From contig JAVHJL010000012.1 of the NCBI GenBank assembly GCA_036971715.1, positions 248,001 to 312,000 of the forward strand: a DNA stretch of 64,000 bases, read 5' to 3'. Positions within the stretch are counted from its first letter, which is position 1. Every line of letters starts with the position of its first letter. Below the pieces are notes generated by a model. That model saw nothing but the letters and a program-made list of their open reading frames with translations. It had not been told where the DNA came from and made no database searches. This DNA is from Arthrobotrys musiformis. Taxonomy: Eukaryota; Ascomycota; Orbiliomycetes; Orbiliales; Orbiliaceae. The position numbers and the translations under genes are program-made. Below, piece after piece: positions 48,042 through 59,439 of the stretch.

Positions 48042-50225
48042 ATGGATGGCGAAAAACATACCGCTGAGAAAATTACCCCGGCAGGCCCCGTCAACTCTGA
48101 TGTTACCCACGCATCTAAGGAAGTAGAAGCATCATTACTCAAACGAGTCGGCTTTGTCACTACATTCATCACATGCGTCAGCTTTGCAGTACTCATAGCT
48201 TGTGTTGTCTTCCTTAGCTGGTTGTGGTACAGTAATATTGATAATTCAACATGGCACAGAATTATGATAAACGAATGGGCAACTCGAGCCGTCTCTTTAA
48301 CTTCAACCGTTCTTCGATGGGCTGTAGCGACACAAACTGCACTCGGCCTCGCTATGCTTGCCGCTGTGTCACTGGAGAGATTTGATGTTCCGCTCGCGAA
48401 CGTTGCATCCGTATCTCTCATGAGAGTCAATGGAGGCGAGCTCGTTCCCACGTTGCTTGACGTCTGCTGGCCTCTATCGCGATTCGGTCCTCCAGGTGTT
48501 ATCTTTCGAACAGTCCTTCCTATACTTTCCCTCCTAGCAACTGCTACTCTGGTGCAGTTTACCTCTACCGCATTGCTTTCTGATCTACACACGGACGCTA
48601 TCCCGGGCTTTCCTATGCATTCTAATATATCCATCGACTGGTTCTGGGATGGCATTAGATACAGATACATTCCACCAGCTTCGTCAGAGGTTATCTGGGC
48701 GGGCAACACGCCTGCCTTCTGGCCCGCATTTGCTGAACTCAGTGGAGCACCATTCAAGCATGAGGGCGTCGTAGATACCGGAATGAATGTCAGGGCATTT
48801 CTCCCTTACTCGGCGGCAGAAGCTCGTCAGAGCCTTCATACCTACAAAGGGAAAGCCTTTTTAATAGACTCTCGCGTTACGTGCCAACGCCCCGTCTTAG
48901 ACGACCTCGTCATATACACAACCTCTCCTGACGGAGTATGGGGCGGTACTCAGCAACCCGCACTTTCAGGCACGGTTTCTCCATCAGTCGATACACCGAG
49001 ACTTAATGCGTCAGATCATCCGATTGCCTTCGATTGTCCGTACTCTCGCCAAAGTACGGGGAAATTTTCGATTTGCGAGCTCCACAACGTCAGAGTTCGT
49101 TATCCGGCCGATCCGAGTTATGAATATGCTGGTACCCTTGTCAGCGAGTTTCGTCCTTTCCCACCTGCATCACCTGCACAAAATGCATCAGGCGCTGCGT
49201 ACATAATCATGGCTGTCGATAATGCTGAAGTACAAGTGAGTAATGGGGAATGGACGACCGTCGATGTTACTGTTCCTGGCGACGGGGAAAATCCCACAGA
49301 CACTAATACGCATAACATCACTGCTACTCTTTGCTTCACCTCTCTCGATACGGTGCGTCGAAATGTCGAGATCTACAGTAACTCGAATAGAACCGAACCC
49401 GAGCTTTCATGGAACGGAACAACCGAGAATTTTAACTGGACCTCCGTTTGGAATCAGTTACTAGCAGGATCCAAGAACCCCTTATCAACCGAAGAACGTG
49501 GCGTCCTCAATTTAAGGCCACCTGCGGATACATGGGTTGCTCCCGAAAGCTTAGAACCGGGATACGACGGCCCAATGTCAAACACGAGAGTTGGAAGCAT
49601 CTGGGACCGCTCCCGGCCATATATCCGGGACAATCTACATTTGCAACGACCCGGTAGCTATCCGTACGGTAATTACAGTGCTATCCTAGACGAATGGGCT
49701 TGGGGTTGGATTGAAGACTATGGTGGTTGGCCTCAAGTTCAAGCAAAAAGGTGGATTGTAAACCTTTTTGAGAGGATGGTGTTAGAGAATGGTACTGTAG
49801 CCGACGCTCTACATATGATTCTATTCTCCTTGGCAGCGGTTGCATATTACGATCAGCTTCCCCAATATGATGTATGGACAGAGGTCAATACTGTAACATT
49901 CGTATCGGTCCTTCATCCTGGTGGGCCATTTGGTGCTACTCGCACAGAACTTCCAATAGGCTTTATCATTGTTATGGTCGTACTTGCTTTCCATGTACTT
50001 TCATTTTCCCTCGTTTGTTGGATATTTGCTTTTAAGTCAAAGTTCTCGAGGTTGGGAGACACTTGGATGGCGATTGCTAACGTAGCTGATGCTACTATTA
50101 CGCAAGGAATCTTGGAGGCAGCTAGGAAAGTAACGGGGAGCAGGAGCGACTCGACGAGGGATGACCAGAACCTCAATGTTGGACTGGTAGTTGTCGATGG
50201 GCAGGTTCATTTGAAAACTGTTTAG
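48042..50225 (+). CDS. large fungal membrane protein of unknown function
   Basis: A single uninterrupted frame from ATG at 48042 (MDGEKHTAEK) to TAG, 727 residues. After a short cytosolic N-terminus there are hydrophobic segments near residues 35-60 (FVTTFITCVSFAVLIACVVF), 80-105 (TALGLAMLAAV) and 150-175 (VLPILSLLATATLVQF). A long polar domain of about 450 residues follows, with many N-x-S/T sites (NISID, NASD, NASG, NITAT, NGTTENFNWT), then a last membrane segment about 635-660 (FIIVMVVLAFHVLSFSL) and a short tail. The large domain is therefore probably extracellular and glycosylated. The layout is common among uncharacterised Pezizomycotina membrane proteins; I do not assign a function. 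It is the only clearly intact, intronless, non-STAND gene in the right half of the window. Confidence 0.85.
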   Translation: MDGEKHTAEKITPAGPVNSDVTHASKEVEASLLKRVGFVTTFITCVSFAVLIACVVFLSWLWYSNIDNSTWHRIMINEWATRAVSLTSTVLRWAVATQTALGLAMLAAVSLERFDVPLANVASVSLMRVNGGELVPTLLDVCWPLSRFGPPGVIFRTVLPILSLLATATLVQFTSTALLSDLHTDAIPGFPMHSNISIDWFWDGIRYRYIPPASSEVIWAGNTPAFWPAFAELSGAPFKHEGVVDTGMNVRAFLPYSAAEARQSLHTYKGKAFLIDSRVTCQRPVLDDLVIYTTSPDGVWGGTQQPALSGTVSPSVDTPRLNASDHPIAFDCPYSRQSTGKFSICELHNVRVRYPADPSYEYAGTLVSEFRPFPPASPAQNASGAAYIIMAVDNAEVQVSNGEWTTVDVTVPGDGENPTDTNTHNITATLCFTSLDTVRRNVEIYSNSNRTEPELSWNGTTENFNWTSVWNQLLAGSKNPLSTEERGVLNLRPPADTWVAPESLEPGYDGPMSNTRVGSIWDRSRPYIRDNLHLQRPGSYPYGNYSAILDEWAWGWIEDYGGWPQVQAKRWIVNLFERMVLENGTVADALHMILFSLAAVAYYDQLPQYDVWTEVNTVTFVSVLHPGGPFGATRTELPIGFIIVMVVLAFHVLSFSLVCWIFAFKSKFSRLGDTWMAIANVADATITQGILEAARKVTGSRSDSTRDDQNLNVGLVVVDGQVHLKTV

Positions 50226-50300
50226 CTGTCGTTTACATGTGTAATTTCCGCCTGACTAACATAATTTACGAGAGCATAATACATTCTTTTCTTTTGATTC

Positions 50301-51645
50301 AAAGTGAAATGGTCGCAGTGCAACAAAACCAAACTGGACCAGAAGGTATACGAGAGCAACCGGCTAGAGACCACATCAATCGGTAGTAGGATTGATAGTT
50401 ATTGCTACGGCGGTTCGGCAGGAGTTGCTGATTATATCACTAAGGTTCTACACTTATCAAGGATTAAATGAAATCTCAGAAGCAATATGTCGGTTTCATC
50501 CCATCAGAGGGTCAATAACAGGGAAACTCCCGAGACAACTTACTACGTGTATGATATAGTAGGCCAACGAGTGAGAAGAGTAATGGAGTGGGAGGCCAGC
50601 GAAGGTGTGACGCCAACCCGCAAGTTAGAAATTATCTATATTGGTGGGTTTGAGATATATAGAGAATATGACACGGATGGCCAGGAAATAAAAAGTGAGT
50701 GTAAAATGTTTAAGGTCAAGTACGCTAGGGGTAAGTTCATCGTCAACATTAAGATAAAGACAAAAGTTGGGGCAGATAATGTTGAGCTTATTCAGGTGAT
50801 CCGTTTTAGCCTAGGCAACCGCTTGGGCTCAATTAGCATCAAGCTCGACGAGACAGCCAAGTTGTTCTCATACGAAGAGTACTTGCTTTTTAGTAGTACA
50901 ACATACAAGGCAGTTAGTAGTAGTAAGATACATGTACTGAAGTGGCAGCGGTACATAGGCTGCAAGCAAGACAATAAATTAAACTTCTACTATCACGGAG
51001 TCTGTTATTACATACCATGGGTAGGACAGTGGCTAAATACCAACCCAGTAGGATTTGTAGACGAACTCAATTTCTATACATACGCCATAAATAATCCAGT
51101 CTCACTAAACAACCCAAGTGGAACCAAAGGGCAGAAGAGCAAACTGGTGGATAACTTCTACCCATATCCCTTCTCGGGCAAGAAAAATTCTGAAGAATTG
51201 CAAGATATTCTACACAACCAAGATTTACATGGTGAAGGCAAAACAACAGCCACTATCGTCGGCGAAGATAAAGATAGTAACACTCTCACCATATAGGACG
51301 TTGAGCACCTATATAAGCAGACCACCTAGGGCAAAAAAGGTCATCTTCTAACCAAGAACGAAATTCCAGTCGGAGATGGTGATGGTGAAAACAATAAGAT
51401 CACAGAAGGCGCAAAGGACTCTCACGTAGGCAACAATAATCAAAGAGGGTAGTGGTACAGGAGGGGCGAGCGCGGGTAACAGTGATGGTGGCGCTAAAGG
51501 CGGGAGTGGAGGCGGTCCTAGCAGCGGAGCTACTGGAGAAGAACGTTCATTCTGGAGCCGGGGCGGATCTCTACTTCTAGGAGGTCTGGTAGGCATTGCC
51601 GGATTTGCACTGACGGTTTTCTTACTCAACGAATCCAAGTATTAA
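50301..51645 (+). pseudogene. Rhs/YD-repeat core (Tc-toxin C-like) pseudogene
   Basis: Frame 0 from about 50304 encodes KVYESNRLETTSIG, then a TGA at 50469-50471. From 50487 it continues for 269 residues with the hallmark Rhs-associated core: TYYVYDIVGQRVRRV, IYIGGFEIYREYD, IRFSLGNRLGSISIKLDE, YEEYLLFSSTTYKA, YYHGVCYYIPWVGQWLNTNP, NPVSLNNPSG. It ends at TAG 51294-51296. A further piece in another frame (51430-51645) encodes a Gly/Ser-rich linker and a hydrophobic segment (LLLGGLVGIAGFALTVFLL). Rhs cores are bacterial; in Tc toxins and polymorphic toxins the part after the core is the toxic effector. Here the reading frame is broken at least twice and the N-terminal YD repeats are missing, so it is a non-functional relic, most likely of bacterial origin. 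Confidence 0.8.
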
Positions 51646-51987
51646 CGTTGGTAGGAGCGGGGGTAAGCAAATCGTCCGGCTGTATCTTCCACGTTTTGCC
51701 GAGCGCCGTTCGCATGAAGCAGTGCCGCCACCGCATCATCACCATTTTCAAATGCTCGCGATAGCGGCGTCTACCAATTATTTTAATAGAATACTCCGTT
51801 TTATATTTCAAAGGGGTAACTCTCTATAATCGTTCAAAGCAATATTAGTATTAATCCACGACAAATTAATTTAAATATAGCTAGATCAGCCTTTAATCCA
51901 CACCGACGGACCTGTTCTGATATTGTTGGATGCACTTGCACACTAAAATAGCAAACACAACGGGATTAGTTAGCCTTCAGTCTAATA

Positions 51988-52075
51988 TATACTTTGGCTC
52001 AGTGGCTGGAGCCACGGCGGGCCGGCTTCGCCCAGCGCGGCACGACAGTTCAGGCGTCGTGTTACAGATATGCTG
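51988..52075 (+). other. tRNA-like / SINE-like pol III promoter relic
   Basis: TGGCTCAGTGG (51995-52005) fits box A. GTTCAGGC (52048-52055) is one mismatch from box B at tRNA-like spacing. GGCTC...GAGCC can form a D arm, GGGC-CGGCTTC-GCCC a 7-nt anticodon-like loop and CACGAC...GTCGTG a T-arm-like hairpin. No acceptor stem can be formed and the T loop is 9 nt, so this is a decayed tRNA or a SINE head, not a functional tRNA. Confidence 0.4.
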
Positions 52076-52448
52076 AATTTGAGAGGTTTCTAAGTCAACC
52101 TACCAAAAACCTAACCACGAAGACAAATCCCTCAGCTTATTTCCTTTGTGGCGTTGTAGAAAGCGCCGTCCACTGACGCTTCCGAATCGTTGTAGCCTGC
52201 ACAACGCAAGTGGACTGCCAGGTGTACAAGATGCGACTTCCAATCAGGGATGCAGATTTGCTGCGTCGTTCTGCACTCAGGGCGAAAGGGCCCTGACTAG
52301 CACAAGGCTGCTTGATTTCAACAAGTATCGTATGCAAAGCGGGGTATTAGCACAGGGAAATCACTAGCTGGATTCATCCAACAACCATCTACCATATATA
52401 CGAGTTTAACGTAAAACCGACAGCTTTGGAGCATTTTCTTCGGCTCAG

Positions 52449-55396
52449 ATGGATGGCTTAAGCGCCGCAGCAAGCGTGATCGCGGTCATCGACGTCTCCG
52501 CAAAGCTTCTTGGTGTCTTGGGCAAGTATTGCAAAGATGCTAAGGATGCCAAGGAAGATATCCAACAGCTTACCGAACAGGTCGAGAGTCTTCACGGCGT
52601 CCTCGAGAGTATCCAAACGCTCATCGACGGAAAGGGTGAGACCAAGATTCCTGACATACAATCGCTCAAGGGTTCATTGGCGCAGTGCAAGGCTCGAGTT
52701 CAAGAAGTATTTGGTAAACTGCCGGAGCAAAAAAAAGTCCTCGGATGGCGGAAGTCCCTGAAATGGCCATTTGATAAACCGCGGGTTAAAGAGATCCTAT
52801 ATGCTTTAGAGTCCTCTAGAGCAACCTTGTCTAATTCACTAGCTTTGAGCAATTTGTATTGTCTACTTTCCTGCAAGCGCACTTCTTCATTCCCAGTATA
52901 CTGATAATAACGGTTTTCCTTAGGAATATAAGTATCGGGACTCGTGAAGAGGTTGAAACAGCAAATGCCAATATTAAAGTAAGACCATTAACTGCTAATT
53001 AATTAACTAGTAGTCTATATTATTTGCTGTTCGCTTGTTTTTGCGTGACGTTGCTAACAATAACATCAATGCGATATAACAGGCTGCTGGGTTATGGGAG
53101 AAACGACAGTTTTTGCAAAAGCTAGAAGCGGAGGGAGCCGCCCTCAACTCTAAAAAACAACAATATGACCCGAAGTGCTTGGAAAACACAAGAACAGACC
53201 TATTGAACGAAATTGAGTCATGGGCGACCTGCGATAAAGGCCCAAGCATCTTTTGGTTGCGAGGAATGGCTGGGACAGGGAAGTCAACGATCAGCCGTAC
53301 TATTGCAGGAAGCTTCGACAACAGCAAAATTCTTGGGGCTAGTTTCTTTTTCTCCCGAGGTGACGGTGACCGAGGTCGAGCTACCAAATTTATTACAACG
53401 ATTGCATCCCAGCTGGCTTCCCGTATCCCTCCTTTCGAACAGTCTCTTCACGAAACCATAGACCAACTTGGATCTACCAATATTTCAGATATGGACTTTA
53501 GAAGCCAATGGTCCAAACTGGTCATTAAGCCCCTCTCCGGGTCAAAATTTGGTGGCAGCTCGAAGCAAGTTCTGGTCTTGGTTATTGATGCATTAGACGA
53601 ATGTGGCAGGGAAGAAGATGCTCAGTTAATAGTTGAGCTGTTGCAAAGTGGTGCAAGCCTACTGCAGTCGGTTGAACTTCGGACGTATATTACGAGTAGA
53701 CCCGAAGGCTACATCAATAGGGCTTTTGACACCATTCCGCAACAAGGTCTCGCTAACATTGCGCTACACGATATTTCGAAAGATATCGTCCAAGCAGATA
53801 TCAAACATTTTCTGCACCATGAATTCCATAGAATAGGCGAGGAACGACGTCTTCCCCTCAACTGGATCACAGATGAGCAAATTGAAGTTTTGACCAAGAA
53901 ATCCGATGGTCTTTTCATCTACGCCGCCACCGTCTGCCGCTTCATCAACGGCAAGGCCGATTCTCCCAAAAACTTTCTAAAAACTGCTCTGGAGGAAGCA
54001 AGACATGGGATATCGGCTACCCCGAGCCTAGATAAAATTTATCTGGAGATTTTGAAAACAGCGGTCCTCGGAGAATGTGAACAAAGTCAAAAAGAATTCC
54101 GAATCAAAAGATTTAAAGAGGTTGTGGGATGTCTTATCTTGCTGTCTCAAAATTTTGTTGTGGAAGATCTCGCAGGTTTCTTGGAAAGAGATGTCGATTC
54201 TGTTCGAGAATTTTTACGCTTATTGAGCTCTGTTCTGGATGTGCCAAAGTCTGACCTGGAACGTTCAGAAATCCGATTATTACATCCATCTTTTCGAGAT
54301 TTTCTGCTCGATCCGGTCCGGTGCTCAGACGCTGATTTTCAGGTCAACGAAAAGGAGACGACCAAAACAATGGCTTTACGTTGTATCGGTATAATGCGGG
54401 AGACGCTGCGAAAGGACATCTGCGGTCTTGGACTATCAGGAGCGAGAATTGAGGATGTTGAAAAGGCTGTTATCGATAAAAGTATACCAGAGACTACAAA
54501 ACACGCTTGTCTCTATTGGGTTGATTATCTTAAGAGAAGCGAAATAGGACTTGTTGACGATGACGAATTTCACAAGTTCCTACAAGATCATATATTGCAC
54601 TGGTTTGAAGCTCTCAGTTTAATGAGGGCATTGTCTGAGGGTATAAGAATGATTGAAAGCCTATTATTTATGCTCGGAGTAAGTGATTCCTAAATACCAT
54701 GCATCTTGATGACAACTGTTTAATCTAGTTAAAATAAAGGATTCGAAAAACAATGTGTATTCATTGGTGTACGATGCGAAGCGGTTCATTCGTTTTAATC
54801 GATCAATTATGGAGCGCAGCCCTCTTCAAGTATATTTGAGCTGTCTTCTGTTCAGCCCAAATCAATGCTTGATCAGAAGGCAGAAATGGGGCGAAATTCC
54901 TCCGTGGATCAAGAGTGCATCTGCATTTCAGCAAAGTTGGGATTCATGTGTACAAACCCTTGAAGGCCATTCACGCTGGGTTGGGTCCGTTGCATTCTCG
55001 CACGATGGCAAGCAGCTGGCATCCGGCTCCCATGATACCACCATCAAGCTCTGGGATACGACCACGGGAGCCAGCCTTGCCACCCTCGAAGGCCATTCAG
55101 GCTGGGTTAGGTCCGTTGCATTCTCGCACGATGACAAGCAGCTGGCATCCGGCTCCGAGGATGGCACCATCAAGCTCTGGGATACAGCCACGGGTATTTC
55201 CTCATCCTGTATTCAAGATGGCTTGGGATTGAGATATCAAGATATTCTCTTACTTCCTTCATCCTTTCGATTATCTTCTGCATGCTTTCGAAGTGATGCT
55301 ATTGCAGTTAGCACTACTTTAGGCCATGTTTTTGTTTGCATTATTCAAGATTCTCGTCCCCGCCCACCTCCATCGTACTTTCAGTTTATTAAATAG
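52449..55396 (+). CDS. HeLo-like-NACHT-WD40 STAND receptor
   Basis: Exons 52449-52855, 52924-52978, 53083-54678 and 54740-55396 (TAG) join in phase to about 904 residues. The N-terminus (MDGLSAAASVIAVIDVSAKL) is typical of HeLo-like or related fungal STAND N-domains. It is followed by a linker with YDPKCLENTRTDLLNEIESW, NACHT with Walker A RGMAGTGKST and Walker B LVLVIDALDECG, a helical region with LLHPSFRDFLLD, the FIRFNRSIMERSPLQVYLSC spacer, and two WD40 repeats (LEGHSRWVGSVAFSHDGKQL, SGSHDTTIKLWDTTTG, LEGHSGWVRSVAFSHDDKQL, SGSEDGTIKLWDTATG). The two WD40 units are almost identical. Relatives usually have more than two, so the array may have contracted. Presumed role: cytosolic non-self sensor triggering a cell-death-type response. 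The last intron uses acceptor TAAAG at 54739, the only choice that keeps phase. Confidence 0.85.
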
Positions 55397-55399
55397 TTG

Positions 55400-55806
55400 T
55401 ATTTTGTGGCAATTCCGCGTCACCTTTCTCATTTATTGTCATTAATTTGCCACCTCGAAAGGCACAATATGTTATTAATGATTAGTCAAGCGCAACAGGT
55501 CCTAGACGCTTTCCTTTTCTTCTTCTTCTTCTCCCTTTTTTTCTCTCTCCTTCTTAAGCCGTTGGGCCTTTAGGGGGCGTAGTAGCTGTAGTAGCTGTAC
55601 AAGCTGTAGGGTATGTTGTATCCGAAGTCTGCGTTCATACAACAAGTCACTCTTTTATCTTGTATTTAGAGGCATCAAGCGACAATTTGAGTATTGGGAG
55701 GCGGTAGCCCAGCCGGTAGGAAGGAAGGAAGAATAGTATAAATAAGGGAGCAGCCTATAACATATAAATAGAATGGGCTCGCACCATAAATAAATAGTAC
55801 AATAAA
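55400..55806. other. intergenic stretch with low-complexity tracts
   Basis: A pyrimidine-rich run (CTTCTTCTTCTTCTCCC type, 55505-55550) and repeated GTAGTAGCTGTA near 55575-55610. No gene seen. The left edge of mobile element copy 2 lies near 55807. Confidence 0.45.
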
Positions 55807-57790
55807 CAATGAATCGGATAACTTCACAATAGGATAAGCGGAACAAGATAAACCGGATAGAAAACAGACGAGCAGTAGAATGGCGGAGACCAGTTTACAG
55901 AACCCGTACGCCGAGCCGTGTTGAATAACAAAATGCAACAAATCACGTAAATCTCAGCCTAATTGCAAAAACAACTAATATATCCACTAGTCCTGCTATC
56001 CACCCCGCATCAAAACACAGCGCTGCACTAACAAATGACCTTAATCTCTTCCACATTTATTTTGGCAACGCCTAAGTCTTTTAAACTAGACCCCTCATCA
56101 TCTCCATCGCTATCCTTACTATTATTGCCGTTTTTATCATTATGGCTGTTTTCATTGTTATTGCTGCTTTTCTTCCCATCCTCTAGCTAATACATGCAGG
56201 TAGGGTTGTTCTACGCATTCTCTGGGTCAGCATCATCCTTTAACATAGAATTACCGCGCGATAAGAGGAAGGATTTAAAGCCATAAATTTTCTTATCTAC
56301 CTTTAGTTACAAGTAGAATAATTCTCTGGCTTTAGTAGAAAGCGCTGTCTTATGCGACAGAACCATGCCCTGGAAGGCCTTATAATCATTTTCTAGAAGT
56401 ATGCAAAAATCCTTTTCTACTTTATCGTCTATGTATTACCTACGGCTAGTAAAGGCATTGCCGATGAATAAAATGCCTATTAATTAATAGGTGGAATAAA
56501 ATTTAATATTAGGATATTTAAACTTATATTTATCGCTTACTATAGTTAATAGAGGATTGAGCTGCTTTATATGTAATATAGTTAATTAATTCTAAATTCT
56601 AGAACCCTTATTCTTTAATGTGTTATAAATCTTATTAATAGCAACATATCATAGGAAGATGATGCGCTTAATAATGGTTGCTTTTTTAATGAAACTATAA
56701 GCCAGGTGGGATATTAATATGCAGGCGCCTTCCTTCATTACTAGAATAAGTTCTTATTTGCCATACTTCGCTTTATACGCAAGTAGGAACATACGTTCTT
56801 CCATGTGTATGGCAATAATGTTTTTCTATGTTTTAGCTAATTTTGTGCTTATGATGTATTTATTATACTAACCTTTTAGCATATTAGGCTTATGGAACCC
56901 TTTTATTAACTCAATGTAATTGTCATTATTTTCATTAGTTAATGATACGGTTTCTTGTATGAATTCTGCCTGCTTGCGGGAATCCAACAATATCTCTGGG
57001 TGTGCATCCGAATGGTGGAACCCTGTTTAGTCATTCACCTGCTGATTTTTAATATAATAAAAATAAGCTAATAGGCAGTGGCTACTGTCATAACGCATGG
57101 CACAATAAATGGTATAGTATAATGGGTTCTGCCACACTAACTGCTGGGATAGGCTAAAGAACTGATTACACTACCAGCCCATATCGTCATCAGCAGTAAA
57201 TCTTTAGTAATAATGAAAATAATCGAATTCTTCCTCCACATAGTAGCCTATGGTCTTATAGTCGTTATTATTAGAATGACCATCATAAAGAAGAACTACG
57301 TCCCAAAAGTATACAAACATATTGGGAATAATGATGGTACCATCCCTCTCCTATTTATTTTATATCTTTGCGACATTCAGACCTAAGGACTTCATAATAT
57401 TAGAGAATACAGTTAGGTAATAGAGGAAGAATAGGGTGAGTTAAAGAGGCCTATATTTAAACCGGTTAAGGTTGTTATTAGGACGAGCCGGGTGGTATGT
57501 TTTCCAGAACTAATAATACGTATCTTTATGTGTTTTAAAATACCCTAGGTTAAACTTGTGCGCTTGTACCACACAAAACCTTTTGTCCAATATCTCTCTG
57601 TTGAGACCCTTCTAATGCAAACCTATAACATTGGCCATCTTTTTGGCAAGTACTTAGCAGACATCGTACATTTTCTTCTTCTCATCAGCGGGGCGCTTGG
57701 CATAAATATCGCATATGCGCCAATACTCATTTAACAAATTAAATTGTGTTTGGGCATCAGTAGGACTGACGCTCTTTTTCAGCTTTTTAG

Positions 57791-58612
57791 CTAGGGCCTT
57801 TGCGGCAGCAATACCACAGGTACATTGTGCTTTACTAAGCATGTTACCATTGACAGGCGCCTTGCTTTAACGGGTTTATGCACGTATGGGTTCATGGGTT
57901 GGAAGAAGGGTGGGTTGTTGATGCCGGTGCTGGGATCGTCGGCTAACGGCTGAGGGACGAATGTCGACATAGGCGGGTTGGTGACGGAAATGGCAGGGGT
58001 GGCGGTGCTGGTAGCTCTGTCAAAATCCAGCGCGGCTCTGCGTTTTGGATCGATATTTAAATCCTCCTCTTCCTCCCCATTTTCTCCCTCCATAGCTGAT
58101 CTCTTCCTCTTTATATTCCGGGCCTCGCCGGTAGACATACCTGCCATCGGTACATCATCTCGGCCAGCAGGCAGGGTATGGATTGGGGCAGGCAGGTTCC
58201 CTCCCATACTGACATCGTCTTCGTTTAATATCATGGGCGTGGGTGTCATGGAAGGAACCATAGAGGGAAGCATAGCTGGGGTGGCAGCATCGGTAATGCG
58301 CACGCTCCCAATGCCATCGCCCTGTATGCAAAGCATGCTTCTGTCGTCCAGGTAGCAGCCTATGTCGCTTAGCTCATGAGCGGTAAGCTGCCTTATGCTG
58401 ACGGACGCAGGGTCCTTCTTATACTGCCTGCATGATTTGATAGCATTACTGATGTCTACGGTGCGGATGTCGGTGTTAAGGACGAATCGCCTGCCCTTCT
58501 GTTGACGGGTGATGTGTCCATGCTGGAGGCAGGTGACTATGCGCATCGCCGCGGCATAGCCGACCTCTTTGGATAGCGTAGCTATCTGTTTCCCCGAAGT
58601 TACCGGCACCAT
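57791..58612 (-). CDS. element-borne ORF of unknown function
   Basis: 273 codons. The N-terminal 100 residues look folded (MVPVTSGKQIATLSKEVGYA, VTCLQHGHITRQQKGRRFVL), possibly a small helix-turn-helix-like domain. A Pro/Met-rich low-complexity middle follows, with a basic-acidic patch (IKRKRSAMEGENGEEEEDL). Near its end, FFQPMNPYVHKPVKARRL is shared with copy 1 at 42830. It is probably longer originally: the next frame (57654-57842) continues the homology after a one-base shift near 57845. No known family recognised. Confidence 0.45.
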   Translation of the reverse strand: MVPVTSGKQIATLSKEVGYAAAMRIVTCLQHGHITRQQKGRRFVLNTDIRTVDISNAIKSCRQYKKDPASVSIRQLTAHELSDIGCYLDDRSMLCIQGDGIGSVRITDAATPAMLPSMVPSMTPTPMILNEDDVSMGGNLPAPIHTLPAGRDDVPMAGMSTGEARNIKRKRSAMEGENGEEEEDLNIDPKRRAALDFDRATSTATPAISVTNPPMSTFVPQPLADDPSTGINNPPFFQPMNPYVHKPVKARRLSMVTCLVKHNVPVVLLPQRP

Positions 58613-58736
58613 TTGGGTAGGCCGACATGAGCATGTCGCATGTCTCCTGACCCCAATTCTTCTTTATATTCTCTAGAGCCTCATACCTGTTATCCCCCCT
58701 CTCGTGCTCTGCCTTTGCGATGTCTATCCATTCTCC

Positions 58737-59000
58737 TCACTCTTCCACAAAGTCTTCCCGGGAGGCATAAGCTTGCTCCAACCCTTCCTTTTCAATGGTT
58801 GCAACCAATGCTTCCACACCCTCATGCACCTTATCAACTAATGGTGCCAGTAGCCCACGCAGGTAGGTCACATACTGCATGCGCTCTGCAGGGTCCTGAA
58901 TGTCGCGGGCATAGGCTATAGCGGCCGCATAGGTTGCATGAGTGGTACCAGCATAGGTGATGGCGCTGGGGAGTATGGCGGTGAGGGCGGTGTTATTCAT
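58737..59000 (-). CDS. element-borne small ORF of unknown function
   Basis: 87 codons beginning MNNTALTAILPSAITYAG, helical and Ala-rich, acidic at the end (SREDFVEE). It lies directly upstream of the 57791-58612 frame on the same strand and may be the first exon of the same gene: ATG TGC-free sequence between them contains possible coding text (WGQETCDMLM) in another frame. The GLLAPLVDKVHEG stretch is the part retained in copy 1 before its internal deletion. Confidence 0.4.
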   Translation of the reverse strand: MNNTALTAILPSAITYAGTTHATYAAAIAYARDIQDPAERMQYVTYLRGLLAPLVDKVHEGVEALVATIEKEGLEQAYASREDFVEE

Positions 59001-59439
59001 ATTGCAAATGGTAAGTTTTATAATGTATGGGTGGGGGTGATGCTTCGTCAGGTGTAAGTTCCTAGGTGGTTTGATGATGGGTCGCTAAACTGAAAATGTA
59101 CGAAGTAGGTGTATTGGGGACTGAGATAGTGCTGACGGGGATATAGTAGGAATCTTTATGTGAGTACAGAATATCGTTTATGCGGGAAGATCTGGGCTGG
59201 TGGTGGTAATAAACGTATAGGCTATGAGTAGACATAGATATAGGTGCAAATAGTAGGAAGGCGAAGCAGAAAGGGAGGGAATAGTAGGAAGAAGAGCGTC
59301 GACGAGAGGAGGTTATGACTATGCGGTATGCTGCGGCCGCGCTATGTAGACGTATTTTCGTCATTTCTTTTTTCTGCATGCGCGATGCGTGCCGCGCGCC
59401 GGTGTAGACGATATATTGGAGTTTCATCAGGTGATCCAA

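Larger units (their letters stand above)
55807..59000 (-). mobile_element. element copy 2 (inverted relative to 42747-44935)
   Basis: Minus-strand order: ORF MNNTALTAIL... (58737-59000), ORF MVPVTSGKQI... (57791-58612), ORF 57654-57842, a decayed 2OG-dioxygenase-like region about 55990-57600, then about 200 bp of 3' sequence shared with copy 1. Most of the 57,600-56,000 part is riddled with stops. It is longer than copy 1 and preserves the segment deleted there. Terminal repeats were not found, so class and exact ends are uncertain. Confidence 0.6.

Noticed and set aside
48020..48757. Minus-strand ORF of 245 codons
   Set aside because: Antisense to the intact membrane-protein gene, which has clear membrane segments and a full-length frame.
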